Positions 9,521 to 18,101 of a stretch of 64,000 bases of DNA are shown piece after piece (the first letter of the stretch is position 1; each line of letters opens with the position of its first letter). Below the pieces are notes generated by a model, which was not told the DNA's origin, searched no databases, and worked only from the letters and a program-made list of their open reading frames with translations. The DNA comes from Comamonadaceae bacterium UBA2121. GTDB taxonomy: Bacteria; Pseudomonadota; Gammaproteobacteria; Burkholderiales; Burkholderiaceae_C. Both the position numbers and the translations under genes were made by a program. Location: contig DCYB01000014.1 of assembly GCA_002331385.1 (NCBI GenBank), positions 248,001 through 312,000 of the forward strand, in the 5' to 3' direction.

Positions 9521-10556
9521 ACGCACGCGCATCGACATATCGAACTGCGCCAAAACCTACGCCGACGGCACACGCGGCTTGCAGCCGACCGATCTGGTGG
9601 TGGAACCGGGCGAAGTGCTCGCCCTGCTGGGGCCCTCCGGCTGCGGCAAGACCACGCTGCTGCGCCTGATCGCCGGACTGGAATCGCCAGATGCAGGCAG
9701 CCGCATCCGCTTTGGCCACAACGACGTCACGCAAGTGCCCATCGAGCAGCGCAACGTCGGCATGGTGTTCCAGCACTACGCATTGTTTCCGCAGATGTCG
9801 GTGCAGGCCAACATTGGCTATGGCTTGAAGATTCGGGGCACGCCCGACGCAGAGCGCCAACGCATCGTCGGCGAACTGGTGGACTTGGTGCGCCTGAACG
9901 GTCTTGAGAAAAAGCGCCCCAACGAGCTGTCCGGTGGACAGCGCCAGCGCGTCGCGCTCGCACGCGCGGTGGCGGCCAAGCCGCGTGTGTTGCTGCTGGA
10001 CGAGCCGCTGACCGCGCTGGATGCCAAGCTCAAAGAATCGCTGCGCGACGAACTGGCCGATCTGCTGCGCCGCCTGCACATCACCGCCGTGCACGTCACG
10101 CACGATCAGCAGGAGGCTCTCGCCATTGCCGACCGACTGGCCGTGATGCGTGGGGGCCGCATCGTGCAGGTGGGTGATGGCGAATCGCTGTATCGCACGC
10201 CCGCACATCCCTTCGTCGCCTCGTTTCTGGGGCGCGTGAACCGGCTGACCACATCCGGCGCGGGCTCGCTGCATCTGGGCGGCATCACCCTGCCCAGCCC
10301 TGCTGACCATGCGACGGTGCTGGTGCGTCCGGAAGACGTCGACGTGGGCCCGCTGGAATCCGGCTGGGGCCATGCGCGCGTGGTGCGGCGCAATTTTCTC
10401 GGCGATCGCGTACAACTGACACTCGCCGTGGATGGACAAGGCACACTGCTGGCCGATACGGGCCGTGACCATGCGGCGCGCGAAGGCGACATGGTGGGCA
10501 TACGCATCGCGCCCGCGCATCTCATGCCCTTGATGGAAGACGAGACCCATGCATAA
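9510..10556 (+). CDS. ABC transporter ATP-binding protein
   Basis: A 348-residue ATPase with Walker A GPSGCGKTT, Q-loop GMVFQHYALFPQMSV, signature LSGGQRQRV, Walker B LLLDEPLTALDAK and H-loop HVTHDQQEAL. The C-terminal 110 residues form a TOBE-type regulatory domain (ATVLVRPEDVDVG), as in PotA, FbpC and PhnT. It energises import through the two preceding permeases. Its stop overlaps the next start as ATGCATAA. Confidence 0.95.
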   Translation: MEIERTRIDISNCAKTYADGTRGLQPTDLVVEPGEVLALLGPSGCGKTTLLRLIAGLESPDAGSRIRFGHNDVTQVPIEQRNVGMVFQHYALFPQMSVQANIGYGLKIRGTPDAERQRIVGELVDLVRLNGLEKKRPNELSGGQRQRVALARAVAAKPRVLLLDEPLTALDAKLKESLRDELADLLRRLHITAVHVTHDQQEALAIADRLAVMRGGRIVQVGDGESLYRTPAHPFVASFLGRVNRLTTSGAGSLHLGGITLPSPADHATVLVRPEDVDVGPLESGWGHARVVRRNFLGDRVQLTLAVDGQGTLLADTGRDHAAREGDMVGIRIAPAHLMPLMEDETHA

Positions 10557-11409
10557 CCACGACAACACCTCACCAGACCGGGCCATGACACTGCTGGTGC
10601 AACTGTCCGACCCGCACATCCGTGAACCCGGCAAGCTGGCCTATGGCCGCATCCACACAGCGCCCTATCTGGCGCAGGCCGTGGACTCCATCGGTCGATT
10701 GCCGCAGCGTCCCGACGCCATCGTCATCACCGGCGACCTCACCGATTTTGGCCGCGCCGCCGAATACGAACACTTGCAATCACTGCTCGCGCCGCTGGGC
10801 GACATGCCGCTGTATCTGCTGCCGGGCAACCACGACGAACGCCAGCAATTGCGCGCCAGCTTTCCATCGCACACCTATCTGGGCACGGATGGCTTTGTGC
10901 AATACAGCGTGCCGATCGGAGGTCTGCAACTCGTCACGCTCGATACCGTGACACCCGGTGCCAGCGAGGGCAGCCTGTGCCAGCAGCGCCTGGACTGGCT
11001 GGAGGCCGAACTCGACCGGCAGCGCCACAAGCCCGTGGTGATCGCCATGCACCATCCGCCATTTCAGACGCTCATCGGCCACATGGACCGGATCGGCCTG
11101 CTGACGGGCGCGCAGGAGCTGGAGTCCATCGTCGCACGGTATCCCAACGTCGAACGTGTGATCTGCGGCCATCTGCACCGCAGCATCCAGGTGCGGTTTG
11201 GTGGCACGATTGCGGCGACCATTCCTTCGCCCGCGCATCAGGTCTGCCTTGATCTGGCGCCCGACGCCGCCTCGGCATGGACGCTGGAGCCGCCCGGCTA
11301 CGCGCTGCATGCCCTGCCCACCGGCGGCAGACTGGTGTCGCACCTAGCGGCGAGCGGCACTTTCGAGGGGCCGTTCCCCTTTCACGAAGGCGGCAAGCTG
11401 ATCGACTGA
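10549..11409 (+). CDS. GpdQ-like metallophosphodiesterase
   Basis: A 286-residue calcineurin-fold phosphoesterase. The dinuclear metal ligands are all visible: QLSDPHI, VITGDLTDFG, PGNHDE, AMHHPP and CGHLHRS. Layout and spacing resemble the glycerophosphodiesterase GpdQ and CpdA-type enzymes. There is no signal peptide, so it acts in the cytoplasm on an imported compound. The gene is last in the LacI/ABC operon and its start overlaps the ATPase stop. An internal ATG at 10585 (MTLLVQLSDPH) is an alternative start closer to the usual N-terminus. Substrate (glycerophosphodiester or other diester) is inferred from family and context. Confidence 0.85.
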   Translation: MHNHDNTSPDRAMTLLVQLSDPHIREPGKLAYGRIHTAPYLAQAVDSIGRLPQRPDAIVITGDLTDFGRAAEYEHLQSLLAPLGDMPLYLLPGNHDERQQLRASFPSHTYLGTDGFVQYSVPIGGLQLVTLDTVTPGASEGSLCQQRLDWLEAELDRQRHKPVVIAMHHPPFQTLIGHMDRIGLLTGAQELESIVARYPNVERVICGHLHRSIQVRFGGTIAATIPSPAHQVCLDLAPDAASAWTLEPPGYALHALPTGGRLVSHLAASGTFEGPFPFHEGGKLID

Positions 11410-11422
11410 TCTGGCAAGCACG

Positions 11423-11450
11423 AAGGCCGTGTAATCGTTTGCGCGGCCTT
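11423..11450 (+). terminator. Hairpin at the end of the phosphodiesterase operon
   Basis: AAGGCCG and CGGCCTT form a 7-bp stem 14 bases after the stop codon. The 14-base loop reads TGTAATCGTTTGCG, identical to the LacI operator of this operon over its first 11 bases. No T-run follows, so termination strength is uncertain. Confidence 0.45.
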
Positions 11451-11476
11451 TGCAATCGCCATTGAAGGCGATCCGC

Positions 11477-12226
11477 TCAGCGCTTCGCGTTGGCGGCCAG
11501 CATGTAGTCCACCGCCATATTCGACAACGCACGCACGCCGTAGATCAGCGCCGACTCATCGGCGAAGAACAGTGGCGAGTGGTTGTTGGGAGCGGTGTTC
11601 GGATCCTTGTCCCTGGGGGTCACGCCCAGATAGAAGAACATGCCCGGCGCTTCCTGCTGATAGAACGAGAAGTCTTCCGACGCCGACGATTTGGGCTGCA
11701 GGCCGAAGTTGCCCGGACCCGCGACACGCTCCAGCGTCGGGCCCATCTGCGCGACCAGATCCGGCGGGTTCACGACCGCGTTGTACAACTCCACCACCTT
11801 CACTTTGGCCTGCGCGCCCGAGCTTTGCGCGATGTGTTCCGCGGTAGTGGCGAGGCGCTTGTGGATGTCCTTCTTCATGCCCTCGTCATACGTGCGGATG
11901 GTGCCGATCATCGCCACCTTCTCCGGAATGATGTTCATGCGGTTGCCGCCGTTGATGGCACCGACGGTGACCACCGCGGGCTCCAGCGCAATATTGGACT
12001 GGCGGCTGATGATGCTCTGGATGCCGGTGATGATCTGCGCGCTGGCAACGATGGGATCGATCCCGGACCAGGGGCGCGCGCCGTGCGTCTGCTTGCCGGT
12101 CACGTCGATCCAGAACTGGTCCACTGCCGACATGGCCGGACCGGGTCGCCACATGATCTTCGGGGCTTCTTTTTTAAAGAAGCGCCCCTTCACTTCGCGC
12201 CCGCAAACACGCCGGCTGGCTACCAC
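11477..12226 (-). pseudogene. Remnant of an M20-family amidohydrolase (C-terminal part)
   Basis: The frame encodes the dimerisation domain and C-terminal catalytic part of an M20/aminoacylase-type peptidase: GKQTHGARPWSGIDP, VTVGAINGGNRMNIIP, SSASEDFSFYQQEAPG and FFADESALIYG. About 235 residues remain of a family length near 430, and the N-terminal half with most metal ligands is gone. Near the break the sequence jumps from FFKKEAPK to IMWRPGPAM, whereas family members have roughly 15 residues (including a metal-binding His) between those blocks, so there is also a small internal deletion. A hairpin (GGGGCTTCTTT against AAAGAAGC-G-CCCC, 12162-12188) sits at this point. Almost certainly inactive. 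Confidence 0.8.
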
Positions 12227-12312
12227 GACAAAGACCCGGATTTCGCAGAGAATCGCGGGAAGAAACTATTTATATAGTTTTGTACCTAACTGACAACTAT
12301 CCAGAAACATTA

Positions 12313-12330
12313 CTGACATATCAGTGTCAC
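12313..12330 (+). promoter_or_regulatory. Candidate Pho box upstream of the Na/Pi cotransporter
   Basis: CTGACATATCAGTGTCAC matches the PhoB consensus CTGTCATAAATCTGTCAC at 13 of 18 positions, with GACA/GTCA half-sites 11 bases apart. It lies about 20 bases before the GTG start, in a locally AT-rich stretch. The short distance implies a very short leader or a start downstream of the one chosen. Confidence 0.5.
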
Positions 12331-12349
12331 AAATCGGTAGACTGAAGAC

Positions 12350-14068
12350 GTGAAACATCTGTTGAATTTGTTAGCAGCCATTGCGTTACTGGTGTGGGGG
12401 AGCCACCTTGTGCGCACCGGTGTGCTGCGCGTTTTTGGCGCCAACCTGCGCACCATGCTCGCCCGCAGCATGGGCAACCGTTTCACCGCCGCCCTGTCGG
12501 GCATGGGCGTGACGGCGCTCGTGCAGTCGAGCACGGCCACGTCGTTGATGACGTCCTCCTTTGTCGGGCAAGGTTTGATCGCCCTGCCTGCGGCGCTGGC
12601 CGTGATGCGCGGCGCAGATGTGGGCACGGCGCTGATGTCGGTGCTGTTCTCCATCGACCTGTCGTGGCTGTCGCCGGTGTTCATTCTGGTGGGCGTGATC
12701 CTGTTCGTGAGCCGTCAGGCCAGCACCGCCGGGCGCGTGGGTCGTGTGCTGATCGGCCTTGGCCTGATGCTGCTGTCGCTGGAGATGATCGTCCAGGCGA
12801 GCGAGCCGATGCTCGCCTCGCCCGTCATCAAGGCCATGCTCACCTCCATCAGCAGCGACATCGTGATGGAAATCGTGATGGGCTGCGTGCTGGCCGTCAT
12901 CGCGTATTCGAGCCTTGCCATCGTGCTGCTGATTTCCGCCATGGCCGCGTCGCAGGTCGTGCCCCTGGATGTGGCGCTGGGTCTGGTGCTGGGAGCGAAT
13001 CTGGGCAGCGGCTTGCTGGCGGTGCTCACCACCGCCAAGTCGGCCGTCGAGGTGCGCCAGGTGACCATCGGGAACATGGTCTTCAAGATGCTCGGCGTGT
13101 TGCTGCTGGCTCCTTTTGTGGGCCTGTGGATCCGCTTCATCCATCCCATCATCGGCAGCGCCGGACAAAGCGTGGTGCTGTTCCATCTGGTGTTCAACAT
13201 CATCATCAGCGTGGGCTTTATCGGCTTCACGCAATGGGTGGCCGACCTGATGACGCGCGTATTACCCAAGCCGCAAGACGACAAGCACAAGCGCCCGCAG
13301 CATCTGGACCCGTCTGCGCTGTCAACGCCATCGCTCGCGATTTCCTGCGCCGCGCGCGAGGCGCTGTATCAGGCCGACGTGGTCGAGACGATGCTGGCAG
13401 GCATTCTCGACGTGGTGAAGAGCAACGACGAGCAGCAGGCGCAGCGCATCCGCAAGATGGATGACGAGGTCGATCAGCTCTACTCCTCGATCAAGTACTA
13501 CCTGACGAAGATTTCACGCGAAGCGCTGGGCGAGCAGGAAAGCCGCCGCTGGGCCGACATCATTGGCTTCACCATCAACATGGAGCAGATTGGCGACATC
13601 ATCGAGCGCGTGATCATCGACATCGAAGACAAGAAGATCAAGAAGGGCCGCAAGTTCTCCGAAGCCGGCATGGCCGAGATCAGCGAGATGCATGGCCGTT
13701 TGCTCAACAACCTGCGTCTGGGCATGAGCGTATTCCTCAACGGCAATGTGCGCGATGCCAAACGCCTGCTGGAAGAGAAGGTGCATTTCCGCGATCTGGA
13801 GCGCGCCTACTCGTCCACGCACCTGGCGCGCCTGTCGGACAACACGGTGCAAAGCATCGAAACCAGCTCACTACACATCGACCTGATCAGCGACCTCAAG
13901 CGCATCAACTCGCTGATCTGCTCGATCGCCTACCCCATCCTGGAAGAAGCGGGCGAGCTCATGCCCAGCCGCGTGCGCACCTACAACGAAGCCGCCGCTG
14001 AGGCCAACATGCATGCCCCGCCTTCTGCCGCATACATGCCACGCAGCGACTCTGGCGGCAACGCCTGA
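12350..14068 (+). CDS. Na/Pi cotransporter family protein with C-terminal PhoU-like domain
   Basis: A 572-residue inner-membrane protein. The N-terminal 310 residues contain about eight membrane segments and the PNaS signature QSSTATSLMTSS, with a second, looser repeat around GLVLGANLGSG. The C-terminal 240 residues are helical and PhoU-like (EALYQADVVETML, IGFTINMEQIGDIIERV). It imports phosphate with sodium, or limits its uptake, depending on the PhoU part. The start is GTG at 12350; M-K-H-L-L-N-L-L-A follows at once into the first membrane helix. The Pho box just upstream fits phosphate control. It ends exactly where the convergent SBF gene ends. Confidence 0.9.
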   Translation: MKHLLNLLAAIALLVWGSHLVRTGVLRVFGANLRTMLARSMGNRFTAALSGMGVTALVQSSTATSLMTSSFVGQGLIALPAALAVMRGADVGTALMSVLFSIDLSWLSPVFILVGVILFVSRQASTAGRVGRVLIGLGLMLLSLEMIVQASEPMLASPVIKAMLTSISSDIVMEIVMGCVLAVIAYSSLAIVLLISAMAASQVVPLDVALGLVLGANLGSGLLAVLTTAKSAVEVRQVTIGNMVFKMLGVLLLAPFVGLWIRFIHPIIGSAGQSVVLFHLVFNIIISVGFIGFTQWVADLMTRVLPKPQDDKHKRPQHLDPSALSTPSLAISCAAREALYQADVVETMLAGILDVVKSNDEQQAQRIRKMDDEVDQLYSSIKYYLTKISREALGEQESRRWADIIGFTINMEQIGDIIERVIIDIEDKKIKKGRKFSEAGMAEISEMHGRLLNNLRLGMSVFLNGNVRDAKRLLEEKVHFRDLERAYSSTHLARLSDNTVQSIETSSLHIDLISDLKRINSLICSIAYPILEEAGELMPSRVRTYNEAAAEANMHAPPSAAYMPRSDSGGNA

Positions 14069-14075
14069 TCAGGCG
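14062..14075. repeat. 14-bp palindrome spanning two convergent stop codons
   Basis: CGCCTGATCAGGCG is a perfect palindrome centred on the junction of the Na/Pi gene stop (TGA, 14066-14068) and the SBF gene stop (TGA on the minus strand, 14071-14069). With zero bases between the genes it may act as a weak two-way transcript end, but there is no T-run. Confidence 0.6.
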
Positions 14076-15085
14076 CTGGCCTTGGCTGCTGCGCCCTTGT
14101 CGTCGTCCAGCGTGGGGGTTTCCGGGCGGCGCGCATAGCGCTGTGCGAGCACGGCACACACCATCAACTGCAACTGGTGGAAGATCATCAGCGGCAGCAC
14201 GATCAGGCCGGCCTCAGCCGAGGGGAAGATCACCTTGGCCATCGGCACACCGCTGATCAGGCTCTTCTTGGAGCCGCAGAACACGATGGTGATCTCATCT
14301 TCCTTGCTGAAGCCCAGCTTGCGCGAAATAAAGGTGGTGAACACCAGCACCAGCGCAAGAATGATCGCGCTCACCAGCATCAGGCCCAGCAAGGCCACCA
14401 GCGGCAATTGGCGCCAGATGCCCGCCACCACGGCAGCGCTGAATGCGGTGAACACCACCAGCAGGATCGACCCCTGATCCACCACCTTGAGCACCTTGGC
14501 GTTCTTCTTCACGAAGTCGCCAATGAACGGACGCAGGAAGTGCCCCGCCAGAAACGGCAGCAACAACTGCACCATGATCTTGCCGATGCTGTGCAGCGCA
14601 TCGTGCTGCGCCTCGCCCGCCTGCGGCAACACGATCTTCACCAGCAGCGGCGTGACCACGATGCCCAGCAGCGTCGAGGCCGATGCGCTGCAAATCGCCG
14701 CCGGCATGTTGCCGCGCGCCATGGCGGTGAACGCAATCGCCGACTGCACCGTGGCGGGCAGCACGCACAGATAGAGCACACCGGTGTAGAGCTGCGGCGT
14801 GACCAGCGGCTCCAGCATGGGGCGCAGCACCACGCCGACAATAGGGAACAGGATGAAGGTGGTGGCAAACACCAGCAGATGCAGACGCCAATGCCCGATG
14901 CCCGCCAGCACCGCATCGCGTGAGAGCTTGGCGCCGTGCAGGAAGAACAGTAGCGCCACGGCGGCGGTGGTGAGCAACTCGAAGAAATGCGCCACCTGCC
15001 CCTTCACCGGCAAGAAGCTCGCCAGCGCCACCGTGGTCAGCAGCATGAGCGTGAAGTTATCAGGGAGAAAGCGGGAGCGAGCCAT
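14069..15085 (-). CDS. Bile acid:sodium symporter family (SBF-like, YfeH type) transporter
   Basis: A 338-residue membrane protein with about nine or ten hydrophobic segments. Hallmarks of the SBF-like/YfeH group are FFLHGAKLSRDAV, LPATVQSAIAFTAMARGN and FCGSKKSLISGVPMAKVIFP. It probably moves an organic anion with sodium; the substrate is unknown. It is divergent from a LysR regulator 107 bases away, which is the usual arrangement for LysR control. No strong ribosome site precedes the ATG. Confidence 0.88.
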   Translation of the reverse strand: MARSRFLPDNFTLMLLTTVALASFLPVKGQVAHFFELLTTAAVALLFFLHGAKLSRDAVLAGIGHWRLHLLVFATTFILFPIVGVVLRPMLEPLVTPQLYTGVLYLCVLPATVQSAIAFTAMARGNMPAAICSASASTLLGIVVTPLLVKIVLPQAGEAQHDALHSIGKIMVQLLLPFLAGHFLRPFIGDFVKKNAKVLKVVDQGSILLVVFTAFSAAVVAGIWRQLPLVALLGLMLVSAIILALVLVFTTFISRKLGFSKEDEITIVFCGSKKSLISGVPMAKVIFPSAEAGLIVLPLMIFHQLQLMVCAVLAQRYARRPETPTLDDDKGAAAKASA

Positions 15086-15176
15086 GAAATTCGGGAGCCA
15101 ATCGGCGTGTTATGAAGTACTGGGAGTGGATTGGAACCGAAAGTGCAAGCCAAGTAAAATCGATTTATCTGATAAT

Positions 15177-15197
15177 TTCATGAGTTGAAATCATGAA
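15177..15197 (+). promoter_or_regulatory. Inverted repeat covering the LysR start codon
   Basis: TTCATGA-N7-TCATGAA is a perfect 7-bp inverted repeat whose right arm contains the ATG at 15193. A second palindrome, TTATCTGATAA, lies at 15165-15175. Both are in the divergent promoter region and are candidate binding sites for the LysR protein. Confidence 0.5.
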
Positions 15198-16128
15198 TGT
15201 GACCTTGCGCCAACTGCATGTGTTTCTCTCCGTCGCCCAGACGCGCAATTTCAGCCGCAGCGGCGACCTCATCGGGCTGACCCAACCCGCCGTCAGCCGC
15301 AGCATCACCGAGCTAGAGGCGCAGCTCGGCCTGCAACTGGTGAACCGCACCACGCGCGAGGTCGAGCTGACCGACGCGGGCCAAAGCCTTGCCACGCGGC
15401 TGCCGCGTGTGCTCGACGATCTGGAGGCCACGCTGCTGGAAGTGGCCGACATGGCGACCGAGCGGCGCGGACGCGTGCGTGTGGCCAGCAGCCCGACGCT
15501 GTCGGCCAATCTCATGCCCGAATGCATCGCGCATTGCGAGCACACCCATCCGGGCATGGAAATGGTGCTGATCGACCGCGTGCAGAACGCCACACTGGCG
15601 AGCGTGCTGTCAGGTGAAGTGGACTTCGGCGTCGTCATCGACCCCGACGAGCGCGAGGCGCTGACGACGGAAACCATTCTGACGGAGCCCTTCTGTCTGG
15701 CATGCCCGCCCGACCACCGGCTGGCGCGCAAGCGCAAAGTGCAATGGAGCGATCTTGCGGGCGAATCCCTCGTGCTGCTCGATCATGCCTCTGGCAGCCG
15801 CCGCTTGATCGATCTGGCACTGGCCGATCAGAACGTGCGCTGCACCATCGCGCAAGAGGTCGGCCATCCCACCACGATCTTCCGCATGCTGGAAGCGGGG
15901 TTGGGTGTGTCGGTGATTCCACTGCTCGCCGTGCCGCCGCAAGGGCTTTCGCCGCTGGTTGTGCGCGCCCTCACGCCGCAGGTCGATCGCCACATCATGC
16001 TCGTGCACCGGCGCAATCGCGCGCTCTCGCCGCTGGCGCAGACGGCATGGCAACTGGTGCGCGACGTGGCTGCCGAGCGCGCCGTCGCGCAGCAGCCGAT
16101 CTACCAGCCGACCTACCAGCCAAAGTAG
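15193..16128 (+). CDS. LysR-family transcriptional regulator
   Basis: A 311-residue regulator. The N-terminal winged helix-turn-helix (LRQLHVFLSVAQTRNFSRSGDLIGLTQPAVSRSI, split here as residues 4-37) is followed by a LysR substrate-binding domain (RVRVASSPTLSANLMPE, EVDFGVVIDP, AGLGVSVIPLLAVP). It is divergent from the SBF transporter, its likely target. The last residues (QQPIYQPTYQPK) form a short repeat. Its 3' end overlaps the convergent NUDIX gene by 16 bases. Confidence 0.92.
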   Translation: MNVTLRQLHVFLSVAQTRNFSRSGDLIGLTQPAVSRSITELEAQLGLQLVNRTTREVELTDAGQSLATRLPRVLDDLEATLLEVADMATERRGRVRVASSPTLSANLMPECIAHCEHTHPGMEMVLIDRVQNATLASVLSGEVDFGVVIDPDEREALTTETILTEPFCLACPPDHRLARKRKVQWSDLAGESLVLLDHASGSRRLIDLALADQNVRCTIAQEVGHPTTIFRMLEAGLGVSVIPLLAVPPQGLSPLVVRALTPQVDRHIMLVHRRNRALSPLAQTAWQLVRDVAAERAVAQQPIYQPTYQPK

Positions 16129-16937
16129 GCCGCCAGAATCAGCGCGGCCTCTGGGGTGAATTCAGCGCGCGCCAAACGTGCTTGCACCTCATCTGGCGGC
16201 AGGCGTTCAAAGCGCTCGACTTCACCGTCCTGATTCTGCGGCGCCATCCCGTCGGGTACCGTGGCGCTGAACCAGTCGATGCGCTCGCGCATGTAGCCGT
16301 GGTTGTCTTCTTCCTCCGCAGGCTGGGCGAAATCCACATGACCGCCATGCCGCACGTCCCGCAAATCGTCGACGCGCAAACCGGCCTCTTCCCAGGTTTC
16401 GCGCGCCAGCGCCTGCGCCAGTGAATCCTGCGCGGACACCATGCCGCCCATGAGCGTGTCCCACATGCCGGGGTTGTTGGGCTTGTTAAAGGCGCGCTGC
16501 TGCACCCAGATGGAGCCATCCGGCGCATGCCCGACCAGGTGCACCGCATGCGTGACGATGCCCAGTGGCCGCACGGCACCGCGCTCGATGGTGCCGATGC
16601 GCTCGCCGCCCGCATGGCACACGGCCAGTTGTTCATTGCGCCATGGGCCGCAAGCGCCGTCTTCGCGCAAGGCATGGGCCAGCGCATTCAGCGCAGCGGT
16701 GGCGTGCGCCGACGCGCAATCCACGCGCCACCCGGCTGCATCACGCTGGAGCTGCAACGGAGCGGGCAATGCACCCCGCGCTGCCATGCCGTGCAGCACC
16801 TGCGGCTCCACCGAGCCCACTTCGTAGCCCGCCACCCACAAGGGCACGCGCGGCGCCAACGGTGCCCGCTGCGCATGGGCGCGCGCCTGTGCCAGCCACG
16901 CGGGCGCAGATGTGGGGACTACCACCGACGCGCGCAT
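16113..16937 (-). CDS. NUDIX hydrolase with N-terminal DUF4743-type domain
   Basis: A 274-residue protein. The NUDIX box is complete: GGMVSAQDSLAQALARETWEEAG, with the REx2EE core as RETWEE. The N-terminal 120 residues resemble the DUF4743 extension found in NUDIX proteins related to plant thiamine-diphosphate hydrolases. It probably hydrolyses a nucleoside diphosphate or thiamine-diphosphate derivative. The ATG at 16937 shares one base with the stop of the upstream quinone oxidoreductase gene (TGATG), so translation is coupled. A longer frame reaching 17237 lies inside that gene and was not used. Confidence 0.88.
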   Translation of the reverse strand: MRASVVVPTSAPAWLAQARAHAQRAPLAPRVPLWVAGYEVGSVEPQVLHGMAARGALPAPLQLQRDAAGWRVDCASAHATAALNALAHALREDGACGPWRNEQLAVCHAGGERIGTIERGAVRPLGIVTHAVHLVGHAPDGSIWVQQRAFNKPNNPGMWDTLMGGMVSAQDSLAQALARETWEEAGLRVDDLRDVRHGGHVDFAQPAEEEDNHGYMRERIDWFSATVPDGMAPQNQDGEVERFERLPPDEVQARLARAEFTPEAALILAAYFGW

Positions 16938-17923
16938 CAATCCAGCGTGAGAATGGTGGAGCCCGTCGTCTTGCGTGCCTCCAGATCGCGGTGCGCCTGC
17001 TGCACGTCCTTCAGCGGGTAGCGCTGCTCGATGTGGATCTTCACCTTGCCGCTGGCGACCACGTCGAACAGATCGTCCGCCATCGCCTGCGTCGCTTCGC
17101 GCGTGCTGACGTGGGTGAACAGCGTCTGGCGCGTGACGTAGATGGAGCCATATTTGCCGAGCACCGCGGGCGCAAACGGCGGTACCGGACCCGAGGCGTT
17201 GCCGAAGCTCGCCATCAGGCCGAAGGGGCGCAGGCACTCCAGCGACTTGTCCCAGGTGTCCTTGCCCACCGAGTCATAGACCACCTTCACGCCCTTGCCG
17301 CCCGTGATCTCTTTCACGCGCGCCGCGAAATCTTCGGTGTTGTAGTTGATGGCATGCGCCGCGCCATTGGCCAGCGCCAACTGGCATTTGGCGTCCGAGC
17401 CAGCCGTGCCGATCAGTTGCAGTCCCAGCGCCTTCGCCCACTGGCAGGCAATCAGGCCCACACCGCCCGCAGCCGCATGGAACAGCACGAAGTCGCCCTC
17501 TTGCAGACCTTCCACGGGCCGCGCCTTCTTCAGCAAATACTGCGCGGTCAGCCCCTTGAGCATCATGGCCGCGCCCGTCTCGAAGCTGATGGCATCGGGC
17601 AGCTTGCACACGTTCATGGCAGGCATGACGCGCACCTCGCAATAGCTTCCGGGCGGCTGGCCCGCATAGGCCGCGCGATCGCCCACCTTCAGGTGCGTGA
17701 CGCCTGCGCCCACGGCCTCGATCACGCCCGATGCCTCCATGCCGATGCCCGCGGGCATCTTGAGCGGATACAGCCCCGTGCGGTGATAGACGTCGATGAA
17801 GTTCAGGCCGATGGCCTTGTGACGGATGCGGACCTCGCCTGGGCCGGGCTCGCCCACTTCGACATTGACGAGCTGCAGTTCTTCCGGGCCGCCATGCTGG
17901 CGAATCTGAACGGCGAGTGCCAT
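16937..17923 (-). CDS. qor: NADPH:quinone oxidoreductase, zinc-less MDR family
   Basis: A 328-residue medium-chain reductase. Landmarks are GLNFIDVYHRTGLYP, GMEASGVIEAVG, the nucleotide loop HAAAGGVGLIACQWAKALG and KVVYDSVGKDTW. The zinc ligands of alcohol dehydrogenases are absent, as in Qor. It reduces quinones with NADPH in the cytoplasm. A good ribosome site (AAGGAGA) precedes the ATG. It is the first gene of a pair with the NUDIX hydrolase and is divergent from a DMT exporter. Confidence 0.92.
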   Translation of the reverse strand: MALAVQIRQHGGPEELQLVNVEVGEPGPGEVRIRHKAIGLNFIDVYHRTGLYPLKMPAGIGMEASGVIEAVGAGVTHLKVGDRAAYAGQPPGSYCEVRVMPAMNVCKLPDAISFETGAAMMLKGLTAQYLLKKARPVEGLQEGDFVLFHAAAGGVGLIACQWAKALGLQLIGTAGSDAKCQLALANGAAHAINYNTEDFAARVKEITGGKGVKVVYDSVGKDTWDKSLECLRPFGLMASFGNASGPVPPFAPAVLGKYGSIYVTRQTLFTHVSTREATQAMADDLFDVVASGKVKIHIEQRYPLKDVQQAHRDLEARKTTGSTILTLD

Positions 17924-18101
17924 GGGTGTGTTCTCCTTGCTGGGTAGGTGACTGCCGCAAAGGCCGGACGGGGGCCTTCACAGAGGAAATCAGAGCGCAT
18001 CCTGCCACGATTTTCCCAACTTCGCAGAAAGCGCCCTCCCGGGCGGACATGCGACTGCCACTTCGTTGCCTGCACTGCATCCTCTCTACAATTGCGGCCC
18101 C

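Noticed and set aside
16938..17237. Longer N-terminus for the NUDIX hydrolase
   Set aside because: The extension lies within the quinone oxidoreductase gene in another frame. The TGATG overlap at 16937 gives a coupled start and a sensible N-terminus.
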